Part shown: positions 23,217 to 31,025 of the stretch, piece after piece
Layout: each line of letters starts with the position of its first letter
Position numbering within the stretch: position 1 is the first letter of the stretch
Program-made: the position numbers and the translations under genes
DNA from: Candidatus Margulisiibacteriota bacterium
GTDB taxonomy: Bacteria; Margulisbacteria; Riflemargulisbacteria; GWF2-35-9
Direction: 5' to 3'
Assembly (NCBI GenBank): GCA_028715625.1
Contig: JAQURL010000024.1
Coordinates: forward strand, 1 to 36,393
DNA: 36,393 bases
Notes under the pieces: generated by a model
The model's database searches: none
What the model was told of the DNA's origin: nothing
Seen by the model: only the letters and a program-made list of their open reading frames with translations

Positions 23217-24818
23217 TTAGTGATTAATGGAAGAACTAACGGATGTTATTTTTTCAGAGTTATTATTTTCAGCAGGCTTTTTCTCCAGGGCTTTAAAGAG
23301 TATATCATAGCTGTTAGCTGCGTTCCAGGCTAGAAATCCATCCATTTTCGCGTCATAAACTGCCCTTATTTCTTCCTGAATATAAAACGGGCTGTAGTTT
23401 GGAGCCTTATAAGGGAAGGCCTGTATCCAGGGTATCGTTAAAACCTTATACTGCGGGTAACGGTTGACCAGGTTCTTAAACCGGTCTGATCCTTTTTTAT
23501 TGAAAAGATAAGGTTCACTGCCCGGCTTGGCTATTCCTTCAAACCCGTTATAAAAATGAGAAGGATAGATCATTGGGCAGATTTCATCCGTATACCGCAT
23601 AAAAGTTAAGATATTCTGTCCCAGCTGTATGTTGGTTTTTTTGTTTTCCCATAAAACTATACCGAAAATATCCGCGGAAAAACTTACCAGCGCCGGATCG
23701 GTTACGGACATAATTTGTTTCAGCAGATTATCAATGGCTTTGTAATGTGGAGCCGAGGAATATCTGGAATAAACTATATCAGTATTACCTTCAGCCGGAA
23801 AACGAACATAATCAAGCTGGATTTCATCGGCGTTCAACGCGCAGGCTATACTTGCCAGTTTTTTAAAATATTGTACTGTTTCCGGACAAAACATATCCAG
23901 CCAGGGCTGTTTGTTATTATCGCGCCAGGGCATATTTGTTTGTTTGTTCCAAAGAAGCATGCTGGGATTTTTTTGTTCAATGTAATAATCCAGAGCTACT
24001 ACAATACGAAAAGAAACATTTATGTTTTCGTCCTTGAACATTTTTATTTTTTCAGATAAATCTTTACTGTATTGTACGTTCTGTGTAACGGCGCTTTCCA
24101 TAAAGGCCTTGTAGCTCGGATATTTATGTAATACTCCATAAAAAAAACTTTTGAAATCTAACACAACAGTATCCAGATTATTTTTTTTCAAATTACGGAT
24201 TAATGCTTTGGTTTTATCCAAATTATTTATTGCGTCATAAGTAACATGTAAGCCTTTTAAGGTCGGCTTTTTCAGTTTTTGTCTTTCGGCCTTGGAAGGG
24301 TAATGTTCCTTGTGAGAGATAAACGGTATGCTGGTCGGGAGCTGAATGGTCATACCTTCTGTGGGTGCGTAATTAAATAGCTGGTTGAGGACGGACTGCG
24401 GGATACTAATGGTTAAAGGTTCCCCATCGCTTATGAACAGATTTTTTTTACAAGTATTAAACCATTGGGTTAAATCTATATTTTTCAGGGCTGTAACTTT
24501 TACTTTTTCCAGTGGATCATAATTCATGTGATACATAGGCAGATTAACATTATTACAACTGGAGACCAGTGTATAACCGATATTTTTATCCGCAGTGATT
24601 ATAAGGATAGGGATGTAGTTTTTGGGGACATTTATAATTCCGGAAATATATTCCTCATAGGAAACAGGGCCAAGATTGAGTTTTTTACAATTTTCCGAGA
24701 CAGTATTTATATCTTTGGATGTAGTTGCCAAAAATCCGGGAATGTACTGCAGCTCATTGAATTCAGCCAGACAAAAGCTCAGGGAAATAATTAAAAAAGC
24801 AAGGTATTTATTAAGCAT
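23217..24818 (-). CDS. Exported DUF4015-family (glycoside hydrolase-like) protein
   Basis: 533 residues with a signal peptide (MLNKYLAFLIISLSFCLA). From about residue 190 it matches the putative glycosyl hydrolase DUF4015 TIM barrel: KGLHVTYDAINN, LDTVVLDFKSF, VSFRIVVALD, WLDMFCPETVQYFKKLA, ADEIQLDYVRFPAEG, SFSADIFGIVLW, DEICPMIYPSHFYNGF and DGFLAWNAANSY. The Asp/Glu at strand ends fit a polysaccharide-acting enzyme in the periplasm or outside; the substrate is unknown. The N-terminal 180 residues are a separate region I do not recognise. The gene overlaps lgt by 8 bases. Confidence 0.85.
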   Translation of the reverse strand: MLNKYLAFLIISLSFCLAEFNELQYIPGFLATTSKDINTVSENCKKLNLGPVSYEEYISGIINVPKNYIPILIITADKNIGYTLVSSCNNVNLPMYHMNYDPLEKVKVTALKNIDLTQWFNTCKKNLFISDGEPLTISIPQSVLNQLFNYAPTEGMTIQLPTSIPFISHKEHYPSKAERQKLKKPTLKGLHVTYDAINNLDKTKALIRNLKKNNLDTVVLDFKSFFYGVLHKYPSYKAFMESAVTQNVQYSKDLSEKIKMFKDENINVSFRIVVALDYYIEQKNPSMLLWNKQTNMPWRDNNKQPWLDMFCPETVQYFKKLASIACALNADEIQLDYVRFPAEGNTDIVYSRYSSAPHYKAIDNLLKQIMSVTDPALVSFSADIFGIVLWENKKTNIQLGQNILTFMRYTDEICPMIYPSHFYNGFEGIAKPGSEPYLFNKKGSDRFKNLVNRYPQYKVLTIPWIQAFPYKAPNYSPFYIQEEIRAVYDAKMDGFLAWNAANSYDILFKALEKKPAENNNSEKITSVSSSINH

Positions 24819-25635
24819 TTTTTCTAAATATCGGTATCAGTACTACTCCTACTCCTAACATCACTATCGACAGGATTTGCCCATAAGAGAATACCCCAAA
24901 AAGCAGATTTTGAAAAGGGTCCGGTTCCCGCAGGAACTCCAGATAAAAACGTATTGAGGCATAACAGATAATATATATTGGGGCCAGAATATCATCTTTT
25001 TTCAGGATCTTATGACAATAAAAAAGGATCAGATACAACAGCAGCCCTTCTCCCAGCGCTTCAAATAACTGTGAGGGATAACGCAACAGATGGCTGGTAT
25101 CTGTAGGGAAATACATTCCGATAAATGACTTGGTTTGCCTGCCGAAAAGTTCCAGATTTAAAAAGTTTCCCAATCTTCCGAAAGTATAACCAAGGGGGAT
25201 AAACCTAATGATATAATTGAGTAACTTATAAAAATTCAGATTATGTTTTTTACTCACCAGATATAATCCGAAAATAAAACCGATTGCTCCTCCGTGAAAG
25301 GACAATCCGCTTATGCCCACAAACTGGCCTGAATCAAAAGGCCAGAATATTTCTAAGGGATGCACGACAAAATAATCTAAACCATAAAACAGTACATAAC
25401 CCAGACGCGCTCCTACAATTATTCCGACAACCGAATAATTAAAAAAATCGTATATATGGTCTGCATAGTCCTTTTTGTTTTCTTTTTTCGCACGATAATA
25501 AAGCAACCCCGTTACGGTTAATATAGCAAGAAGATACATCAGGCTGTACCAGCGGACGCTTAATCCCAGGAAATCAAAGGCGATGGGATTGATATAGTAA
25601 GGAATATGCTGCCAGGTCTCGATAAGCATGTGCAT
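24811..25635 (-). CDS. lgt: Prolipoprotein diacylglyceryl transferase Lgt
   Basis: 274 residues with seven membrane segments. Lgt motifs: VRWYSLMYL near 30, GARLGYVLFYG, GLSFHGGAIGF with the essential histidine, GRLGNFLNLELFGRQT (the Lgt signature) and YPSQLFEALGEG. It transfers diacylglycerol from phosphatidylglycerol to the lipobox cysteine of prolipoproteins in the inner membrane. Two nearby ATGs (25635, 25629) are possible starts. Its end overlaps the DUF4015 gene by 8 bases, so they share a transcript. Confidence 0.95.
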   Translation of the reverse strand: MHMLIETWQHIPYYINPIAFDFLGLSVRWYSLMYLLAILTVTGLLYYRAKKENKKDYADHIYDFFNYSVVGIIVGARLGYVLFYGLDYFVVHPLEIFWPFDSGQFVGISGLSFHGGAIGFIFGLYLVSKKHNLNFYKLLNYIIRFIPLGYTFGRLGNFLNLELFGRQTKSFIGMYFPTDTSHLLRYPSQLFEALGEGLLLYLILFYCHKILKKDDILAPIYIICYASIRFYLEFLREPDPFQNLLFGVFSYGQILSIVMLGVGVVLIPIFRKNA

Positions 25636-25679
25636 AGGAGTATTATAAGTTAAATCCCGCCTATCGGTCTATCCATTCA

Positions 25680-25850
25680 CGCTTCTCTCTGTCACTTCGT
25701 GACATCTCTCTCCATAAACGGAGAAAGAAACTGTACAGTTAACAACCGGGAAGGGCGATTCTCCGCTGGCGGAGAGGAGCTGGCCGACCTGTCTTGGCGA
25801 AGCCGTTAGGCGAAGACGGAAGGTCTGAGGAGAGGCGAAAAGCGTTGAAG
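25680..25850. repeat. Intergenic palindromic repeat cluster
   Basis: Holds GTCACTTCGTGAC, CTCCGCTGGCGGAG and a longer stem in which GACCTGTCTTGGCGAAG is partly complementary to the segment ending GAAGACGGAAGGTC. An open frame crosses it on the minus strand, but its translation is arginine/serine-rich repeat noise. The segment resembles dispersed repeats found between genes of many uncultivated bacteria. Between lgt and the TatD gene I see nothing else except a promoter. Confidence 0.55.
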
Positions 25851-25872
25851 CAATCCGGAAATGGGTTATAAT
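25845..25872 (+). promoter_or_regulatory. Promoter of the TatD-family gene, possibly leaderless
   Basis: TTGAAG (25845-25850), 16 bases, perfect TATAAT (25867-25872). The ATG of the next gene starts at 25879, just where transcription should begin, and there is no Shine-Dalgarno. Confidence 0.5.
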
Positions 25873-25878
25873 ATTGCC

Positions 25879-26640
25879 ATGATTGATGTTCATTGTCATT
25901 TGGACCACCCTTATCTTCTGCCTCATCTGGAGAAGATTACAAAAAATCCGTACCTGAGAATTTTAATATCATCAGGTATAAAACCTGCCTCCTGGAAAGC
26001 AAATATTGATATCCAAAAAAAGTACCCTGTAAATATCAGCCTGGGGTTTCATCCTTTTTTTATTGAAAGTGTGGCCACTGAAGAATTGGAACTTCTCAGG
26101 GAATCTATAAAAAATAATCAGGTTATAGCTGTAGGTGAGATAGGCCTGGATTATCATAAAGAACAGGCTATGTACCGGGATTACCAAAAAGAGGTGTTGC
26201 TTGGTCAGCTGAAAATCGCCGAGGAATTTCAGCTTCCGGTGATAGTTCACTGCCGCAAGGCCCATGACGATTTCTGGAAATTTATTAAAGGGTTCGATAT
26301 CAGCTGCTGGATTTTTCATTCTTTTTCAGGCAGTCAGGATGACCTGAAAAAGGCGCTCGCCATAAACGGCTACATTTCCTACGGTTTCCCGGTGGCTTAC
26401 GATAACAATGTCAAAAGGGTGGAAATGCTAAAAATTACACCACTGGATCGTATTGTTTTCGAAACTGACGCTCCTTATATGAAGCGAACCCTGGAAGACG
26501 CGCATGAAACTTCCTTCCCCTCCGATATTGAGCTCGTTTATAATACTTCGGCCAGAATTTTGGGGATGAGTTTGTCGGATTTAAAAGAACAGATTTTCAA
26601 CAATGTGAAAAGCATATGGAACAATTTAAAAGAGTTATAG
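25879..26640 (+). CDS. TatD-family metal-dependent hydrolase/DNase
   Basis: 253 residues from the ATG at 25879 (MIDVHCHLDH); an in-frame ATG at 25861 precedes the -10 box and is unlikely. All metal ligands of the TatD TIM barrel are present: DVHCHLD, GEIGLDYH, VIVHCRKA, FHSFSG and ETDAPY. TatD enzymes are magnesium-dependent DNases/amidohydrolases used in DNA or tRNA quality control. Its 3' end overlaps the next gene by 25 bases, so the two are co-translated. Confidence 0.93.
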   Translation: MIDVHCHLDHPYLLPHLEKITKNPYLRILISSGIKPASWKANIDIQKKYPVNISLGFHPFFIESVATEELELLRESIKNNQVIAVGEIGLDYHKEQAMYRDYQKEVLLGQLKIAEEFQLPVIVHCRKAHDDFWKFIKGFDISCWIFHSFSGSQDDLKKALAINGYISYGFPVAYDNNVKRVEMLKITPLDRIVFETDAPYMKRTLEDAHETSFPSDIELVYNTSARILGMSLSDLKEQIFNNVKSIWNNLKEL

Positions 26641-27344
26641 CCCTGCTTGGCAAAGAAGGATTTGAAAAAATCAAACAAACCACTGTTCTGGTGATCGGCA
26701 CCGGAGGAGTGGGTTCCTTTGCCATAGAGGCTCTGGTCAGAAGCGGAATAGGTCATCTCATCCTTATTGATAACGAAACATATGAACCAACCAATATTAA
26801 TCGTCAGTGGCCGGCAAACACAAAAAATATCGGCAAATATAAGGTTGACGTCATTGCCGCTGAATGTAAAAAAATCAATCCGGAATTTATTATAGAGACT
26901 TCTAAAGAGAAACTAACCAAAAATAATTACGAAAATGTCATACTGAGCTTGACGAAGCGTGACATTTTCGCCCTTCGTCAGGCTCTTGGCGACAGCGAGA
27001 ATTTATATGTTATAGAAGCCATAGACGATCTCAAGGTAAAATCTCTGCTCATTGAATGGCTGTATTCCAATGAAATAAAATTTATCAGCAGTATGGGCGC
27101 GGCCAATGTTACAGATATAACCAGTATCAAATATGCGGACCTTTTTAAAACTCACTACTGTGTGCTGGCCAGAATAATCAGGGATGAACTGAAAAAGAAA
27201 AATATAAGAAAAGGAATCCCTGTTGTCTATTCGGACCAGAAACGCCTGGATATACACAAAGGGCAAAAAGGCTCCATTATGCCGGTTACCGCCATCTTCG
27301 GACTATATCTGGCAAATTGGGTTATGCAGGAAATAACTAATTAA
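26616..27344 (+). CDS. tcdA: TcdA/CsdL-like ThiF-fold tRNA A37 dehydratase with an in-frame repeat insertion
   Basis: 242 residues of the E1-like ThiF fold: ATP-binding VLVIGTGGVGSFAIEALVRSG near 28-48, LILIDNETYEPTNINRQ, YVIEAIDDLKVKSLLIEW and SSMGAANVTDIT. TcdA uses ATP to dehydrate t6A to cyclic t6A at tRNA position 37. Between KLTKNNYEN and LYVIEAIDD there are about 20 extra residues (LSLTKRDIFALRQALGD and neighbours) where related proteins have only a short loop; the DNA there is a palindromic repeat (26931-27000). The reading frame is kept. The start overlaps the tatD-family gene by 25 bases. Confidence 0.88.
   Translation: MEQFKRVIALLGKEGFEKIKQTTVLVIGTGGVGSFAIEALVRSGIGHLILIDNETYEPTNINRQWPANTKNIGKYKVDVIAAECKKINPEFIIETSKEKLTKNNYENVILSLTKRDIFALRQALGDSENLYVIEAIDDLKVKSLLIEWLYSNEIKFISSMGAANVTDITSIKYADLFKTHYCVLARIIRDELKKKNIRKGIPVVYSDQKRLDIHKGQKGSIMPVTAIFGLYLANWVMQEITN
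26931..27000. repeat. Palindromic repeat inserted in frame within the TcdA-like gene
   Basis: GAAAATGTCA (26931-26940) pairs with TGACATTTTC (26960-26969), and GAGCTTGACGAAGCG (26945-26959) pairs with CGCCCTTCGTCAGGCTC (26969-26985), giving alternative hairpins. The text GTCATACTGAGC...GACGAAG is the kind of dispersed palindrome seen between genes in other bacteria. Here it lies in a coding region and adds about 20 codons. Confidence 0.7.
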
Positions 27345-27372
27345 TTGATTTCCTTTTTTATAGTAGTATAAT
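27345..27372 (+). promoter_or_regulatory. Promoter of the FprA flavoprotein gene
   Basis: TTGATT (27345-27350), 16 bases, perfect TATAAT (27367-27372). It lies directly after the TcdA-like stop; the GTG start at 27411 has AGAAAGAGGTG ahead of it. Confidence 0.6.
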
Positions 27373-27410
27373 TTTTGTACATTTATAAAATATTTAGAAA
27401 GAGGTGTTTT

Positions 27411-28601
27411 GTGAGTTTCAAAATTAAAAACAATGTCAGCTGGACCGGCAAGATCGACTGGGAAGTAAAGAAATTTCACGGCAATGAATACTCCATCAAC
27501 AAAGGAACTTCTTATAACTCCTACCTGATACGGGAAGAAAAAACAGTGCTTATCGATACTGTCTGGAAACCTTTTGCCAAAGAGTTTATAGCCAACCTTT
27601 CCAGACTTGTGGATTTGAAAAAAATCGATTATGTGATTGCCAATCATGCCGAGACAGATCATAGCGGAGCTTTGCCGGATCTGATGAAATTGATTCCGAA
27701 TGTACCGATTTATTGTACAGCTAATGGAATAAAATCCTTAAAAGGCCATTATCATCAGGACTGGAACTTCAAATCCGTTAAAACCGGAGACAAGCTGAGT
27801 ATCGGCAATGGCAAGGAACTGGTTTTTATCGAAGCTCCCATGCTGCACTGGCCGGATACCATGTTCTCATACCTTACAGGAGATAATATACTGTTCAGCA
27901 ATGATGCCTTTGGCCAGCATTATGCCTCGGAATTCATGTATAACGATATGGTTGATCAGAACGAACTTTATACAGAAGCTATAAAATATTATGCCAATAT
28001 CCTGACACCTTTCAGCGCGCTGGTGGATAAAAAGATCAAGGAAGTTGTGGGGCTGAATGTACCAGTAGATATGATTTGCCCCAGTCATGGAATAATCTGG
28101 CGCCAGGATCCCTTACAGATTGTAAAAAAATATTTGGAGTGGGCAGCTGCCTACCAGGAAAACCAGCTGGCTGTCATTTATGACACCATGTGGAGCGGTA
28201 CACGGATAATGGCCGAGCAGATAGCCGCGGGCATTAAAGATGCAGACCCGAAAGTACAGATTAAAACTTTCAATATTTCTAACTCTGATAAAAACGATGT
28301 CATAACCGAGATTTTTAAATCCAAAGCCATTTTATTGGGTTCGCCGACAATTAATAAAGGAATTCTTACTGCCATGGCCTCGTTGCTGGAAGAAATAAAA
28401 GGACTGGGCTTTAAAAACAAAAAAGCTGCTGCCTTCGGTTGCTATGGTTGGAGCGGAGAATCCGTGAAACTGCTGACTGAAGGTCTGAAAACGGCAGGAT
28501 TTGAGCTTATCAATGATGGGCTGAAAACCCTCTGGAACCCGGATGACGCAGCGCAGGAAAGCTGCAGGGAATTCGGCAAACAGGTTGCTGCGAAGCTTTA
28601 A
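27411..28601 (+). CDS. FprA-type diiron flavoprotein (A-type flavoprotein)
   Basis: 396 residues from the GTG at 27411, chosen for its GAGGTG site; an upstream ATG at 27375 overlaps the promoter. The N-terminal metallo-beta-lactamase-like domain carries the diiron ligands: NHAETDHSG, the histidine in MLHWPD, SNDAFGQH and PSHGIIW. The C-terminal flavodoxin domain starts near residue 250 (LAVIYDTMWSGTRIMAEQI) and binds FMN. FprA proteins reduce O2 to water or NO to N2O in the cytoplasm of anaerobes, fed by rubredoxin or a similar donor. No rubredoxin gene is adjacent. It converges on the unknown gene at 28598 with a 4-base overlap. Confidence 0.95.
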   Translation: MSFKIKNNVSWTGKIDWEVKKFHGNEYSINKGTSYNSYLIREEKTVLIDTVWKPFAKEFIANLSRLVDLKKIDYVIANHAETDHSGALPDLMKLIPNVPIYCTANGIKSLKGHYHQDWNFKSVKTGDKLSIGNGKELVFIEAPMLHWPDTMFSYLTGDNILFSNDAFGQHYASEFMYNDMVDQNELYTEAIKYYANILTPFSALVDKKIKEVVGLNVPVDMICPSHGIIWRQDPLQIVKKYLEWAAAYQENQLAVIYDTMWSGTRIMAEQIAAGIKDADPKVQIKTFNISNSDKNDVITEIFKSKAILLGSPTINKGILTAMASLLEEIKGLGFKNKKAAAFGCYGWSGESVKLLTEGLKTAGFELINDGLKTLWNPDDAAQESCREFGKQVAAKL

Positions 28602-30061
28602 ATTTTCCCCGGCAGCATTCGAGCGTAGGCAGCGGCAATGATTTTGCCCATGGTCACAAAGGGCATTTTCGAAGTAGTCAGGGTTTTATGGATATGCAAG
28701 TCCGTATAGGTTAAATAGGGGTTAAATAACGAATCCCCGAATTTTTCATTATAACCCAGAGGAATAATGTCCGCGTGTACAGGAATACTTGGCAAGTCAG
28801 GGTGCAGCGCGTAGAGAGTAAGCAAATTGTTTATGTGAGTTTTTTCCAGTACTTTAACCAGCACCCAGTCATTTCCTCCGGAAAAAAATTCATCTCCCAG
28901 ATATGCCACATGCCTGTTTGCCAGAGAAAGCGCGTTAGAAAAGACACTATAGATATTGTTGTTAATTTGTTTTAAAAGATTTTCCAGATAACTGAAATAG
29001 GGTATTTTTTTATGGTTCCCCAATAAATGATTACTGCCTCGTCCTTTATCAACGCCTTTCAGGTTTGTATCTATTGAAGTTTTACCACCCTGGATCACTG
29101 CTAATTTTTCCAGAACACCTGCTTCCGAATATTTATAAACCATCTTCGTGAAGAATTGGGTGCGCAAATCGTTCCTGTCTTCTATTTCGATATTTGTTCC
29201 GGGTATTTGGATAATTCCTCTACTGGGGAACAGTGCAGGATTTAATTTAAAAGAAGGCACCGGCTTGATGGTGATTTGTCTGCAATCCTCAGCGCTGCTG
29301 CGATAATCTATATAGGGGTCCTTTTCTTTGCCGGTATAATTGCCATACAGGTCTTTTTGTTCCTGTATTAAAGGAATAAATTCCCTCACCAGACCGCTTA
29401 ATATCGGATCGATAATTTTAATAATTTCAGAAGGTATCAGCGTTTCTTTGCCATATTCGGTATCTTCTGTAAGCTCACCCTGTTCATTGAAATAGAAAAG
29501 TTGAGCTGTTCCCCTGGTATAAACGCTAGCTCCATATAATACCGGCAACAAATTATGCTGAGTTGCATATTCGTATAGAGCGTCGCTTATAAGCCTTGTT
29601 TGTTTCAAATCAGCTGCGGAAAGAACGCCAAAAAGAAATCCTCTGGCAATGATATTAAAAAGTTGCGCTGTTCTGGATTTATACAGCTGATCAATAGGTT
29701 CTATGGAAGGTGCCGGAATAAGCGACCCGTCTTTGTCCGCCGCGATTATCGACGGGAAAACCAATATAGATAAAATTTTCAGGAAATTTTTCCAGTCGGT
29801 AATCTTTAATCTACCGGCATATTGAGCCAGGATAATATCCAGTTTATTTACAGGCGCATTCTGATCTGTTCCGAACTGTTCTCTCCAGGGCATGGTTTGC
29901 AAAGCCTGATAGCCGGCAGGGTAGTCTGCTTTTTTTTCGTCTGTAATAATCGGCGCGGGCGCATTTACCGTTTCAGCAGAAGCGTAACTTATGATTTTTT
30001 TCATTTGTTTGATCATTGCTTGAATATATCGCTCAAAAATTGTCCGGCTCCCATAAAACAT
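28598..30061 (-). CDS. Protein of unknown function
   Basis: 487 residues from the longest start; ATGs at 30016 and 30004 (MKKIISYASAE) are equally possible because none has a good Shine-Dalgarno. Hydrophobic patches (FLKILSILVFPSIIAA, LFNIIARGFLFGVLSAADL) are short and the protein is probably soluble. Features seen are a GIIQIPGTNIEIEDRNDLRTQFF stretch, a GNDWVLVKVLEK strand region and a PVHADIIPLGYNEKFG segment. I do not recognise a family. It is divergent from the nucleotidyltransferase-like gene, with 44 bases between them, and the two may be functionally linked. Confidence 0.7.
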   Translation of the reverse strand: MFYGSRTIFERYIQAMIKQMKKIISYASAETVNAPAPIITDEKKADYPAGYQALQTMPWREQFGTDQNAPVNKLDIILAQYAGRLKITDWKNFLKILSILVFPSIIAADKDGSLIPAPSIEPIDQLYKSRTAQLFNIIARGFLFGVLSAADLKQTRLISDALYEYATQHNLLPVLYGASVYTRGTAQLFYFNEQGELTEDTEYGKETLIPSEIIKIIDPILSGLVREFIPLIQEQKDLYGNYTGKEKDPYIDYRSSAEDCRQITIKPVPSFKLNPALFPSRGIIQIPGTNIEIEDRNDLRTQFFTKMVYKYSEAGVLEKLAVIQGGKTSIDTNLKGVDKGRGSNHLLGNHKKIPYFSYLENLLKQINNNIYSVFSNALSLANRHVAYLGDEFFSGGNDWVLVKVLEKTHINNLLTLYALHPDLPSIPVHADIIPLGYNEKFGDSLFNPYLTYTDLHIHKTLTTSKMPFVTMGKIIAAAYARMLPGKI

Positions 30062-30105
30062 ATTAAATTTTTTGAGCCTAAATATATATTTCCCGATATA
30101 TTATT

Positions 30106-30807
30106 ATGAGATCAAAAATAACCTCTTTGCCAGCGGAAATCACCCGTAGTCTCTTTGATAATTCACATTATTATTTGTCAGCTCTGGCTGATCCTGAGTT
30201 GACTGATGTTTTAAAAAGAAGATATCAGGCCTTCATGGAGTCAGGAGTAAAACAGTTACTGGATAATGTGGCAAAGCGCAACAGGGAAATTCAGGTAATT
30301 TTTATTAACCTTATAGGTAGCTACTCTGTTTATCGTGATTATGGAGATATTGATATTTCAGTCGGCATATTGGGAGGCAAATTGTCCCCGGAAACAATTT
30401 TTTTGAATATAAAAAAAGAGAATAATGAAGTAATAAAGCAGCAAATCGAGATTTTCTACCATGATCTGGACACCGTAGCTCCTGAGGATTACTACAGGTT
30501 TTTATTTTCCAAAGTTGTAGTTTATGGGAAAATGCCGGGTTTATTTGAGGATCAGTTGCTGGAAAAATTAGAGGCTGAAAAATTTTACGCTATCTCGCAA
30601 TACGATAAATTTATAGCGACAGATCCCAGGAAAGCTTTGCACAGATTGCTTTCCGCGTTCAGGCATTTGTATAAAATTTGCGAATATCAGGACTTAATTC
30701 TGCCCCCCAAATTTTTTTCAGGTCTAAAAAATTTGTATGAGATGGAAAAACGTGGCAACTATGATACGTGGCAGATACAGGGAATTAAAAGAGACCTATT
30801 TCAATAA
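30106..30807 (+). CDS. Nucleotidyltransferase-like protein
   Basis: 233 residues. IGSYSVYRDYGDIDISV (about residues 72-88) resembles the GS...DxD active-site pattern of minimal nucleotidyltransferases (GS then Asp-Ile-Asp). A helical C-terminal half follows (DPRKALHRLLSAFRHLYKI), as in two-domain enzymes with a HEPN-like bundle. The product and substrate are unknown. The start ATG has no Shine-Dalgarno, with an AT-rich TATATT just upstream. The stop is followed within 15 bases by the promoter of the cobalamin riboswitch. Confidence 0.55.
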   Translation: MRSKITSLPAEITRSLFDNSHYYLSALADPELTDVLKRRYQAFMESGVKQLLDNVAKRNREIQVIFINLIGSYSVYRDYGDIDISVGILGGKLSPETIFLNIKKENNEVIKQQIEIFYHDLDTVAPEDYYRFLFSKVVVYGKMPGLFEDQLLEKLEAEKFYAISQYDKFIATDPRKALHRLLSAFRHLYKICEYQDLILPPKFFSGLKNLYEMEKRGNYDTWQIQGIKRDLFQ

Positions 30808-30827
30808 AAAAAGAACACTGTTATAAT
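30799..30827 (+). promoter_or_regulatory. Promoter of the cobalamin-regulated operon
   Basis: Perfect TATAAT at 30822-30827 with a weak TTTCAA (30799-30804) 17 bases upstream; transcription would start near 30834, right at the first riboswitch stem (30835). Confidence 0.5.
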
Positions 30828-30834
30828 CTGTCTA

Positions 30835-31025
30835 ACTTTAATTGGGAAAGCAGGGTGCGTATCCTAGCAGGATACTGAACTCGACGAAAAATGTCTTCTC
30901 GATGAGCGAGAGACGAAGGCAACGCAGCCGAAAGACATTTTTTCTAAGAGTTAATTCCCTCACTGGCCCGCAGCCGTATAGTCGGAATGCCGATTAAAGA
31001 AATCCAAAGCTCGAGGAGATGGCAA
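30835..31025 (+). promoter_or_regulatory. Cobalamin riboswitch carrying a repeat insertion in loop L5
   Basis: Conserved parts occur in order: CTTTAAT (30835-30841) pairing with ATTAAAG (30983-30989) as the core stem; GGGAAAG (30844-30850); AGGGTGCG (30852-30859) and AATTCCCT (30953-30960), the two halves of P5/L5; ACTGGCCCGCAGCCGTATAG; GGAATGCCG; and a B12-box-like AAAGCTCGAGGAGATGGC (31006-31023). The Shine-Dalgarno AGGAGA (31014-31019) is inside that box, so cobalamin binding should block translation of the receptor. About 93 bases (30860-30952) that do not belong to the consensus split L5. The compact form is closest to class II cobalamin riboswitches. Confidence 0.85.
30860..30952. repeat. 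Palindromic element inserted in the riboswitch
   Basis: GTATCCT/AGGATAC forms a short hairpin at its left edge (30859-30875). Then AACTC (30878-30882) pairs with GAGTT (30948-30952), enclosing AAAATGTCTT paired with AAGACATTTT. The interior GGCAACGCAGCCGAAA (30918-30933) matches part of the repeat at 16086-16191. Removing it rejoins a normal GGGTGCGAATTCCC P5 hairpin. Confidence 0.7.

Noticed and set aside
25669-25926. Minus-strand 85-residue frame upstream of the TatD-family gene
   Set aside because: Composed of an intergenic palindromic repeat and the antisense of the tatD-family start.
30987-31025. ATG at 30987 as start of the TonB-dependent receptor
   Set aside because: It lies in the conserved GGAATGCCG part of the cobalamin riboswitch; the ATG at 31026 has AGGAGA at proper spacing.
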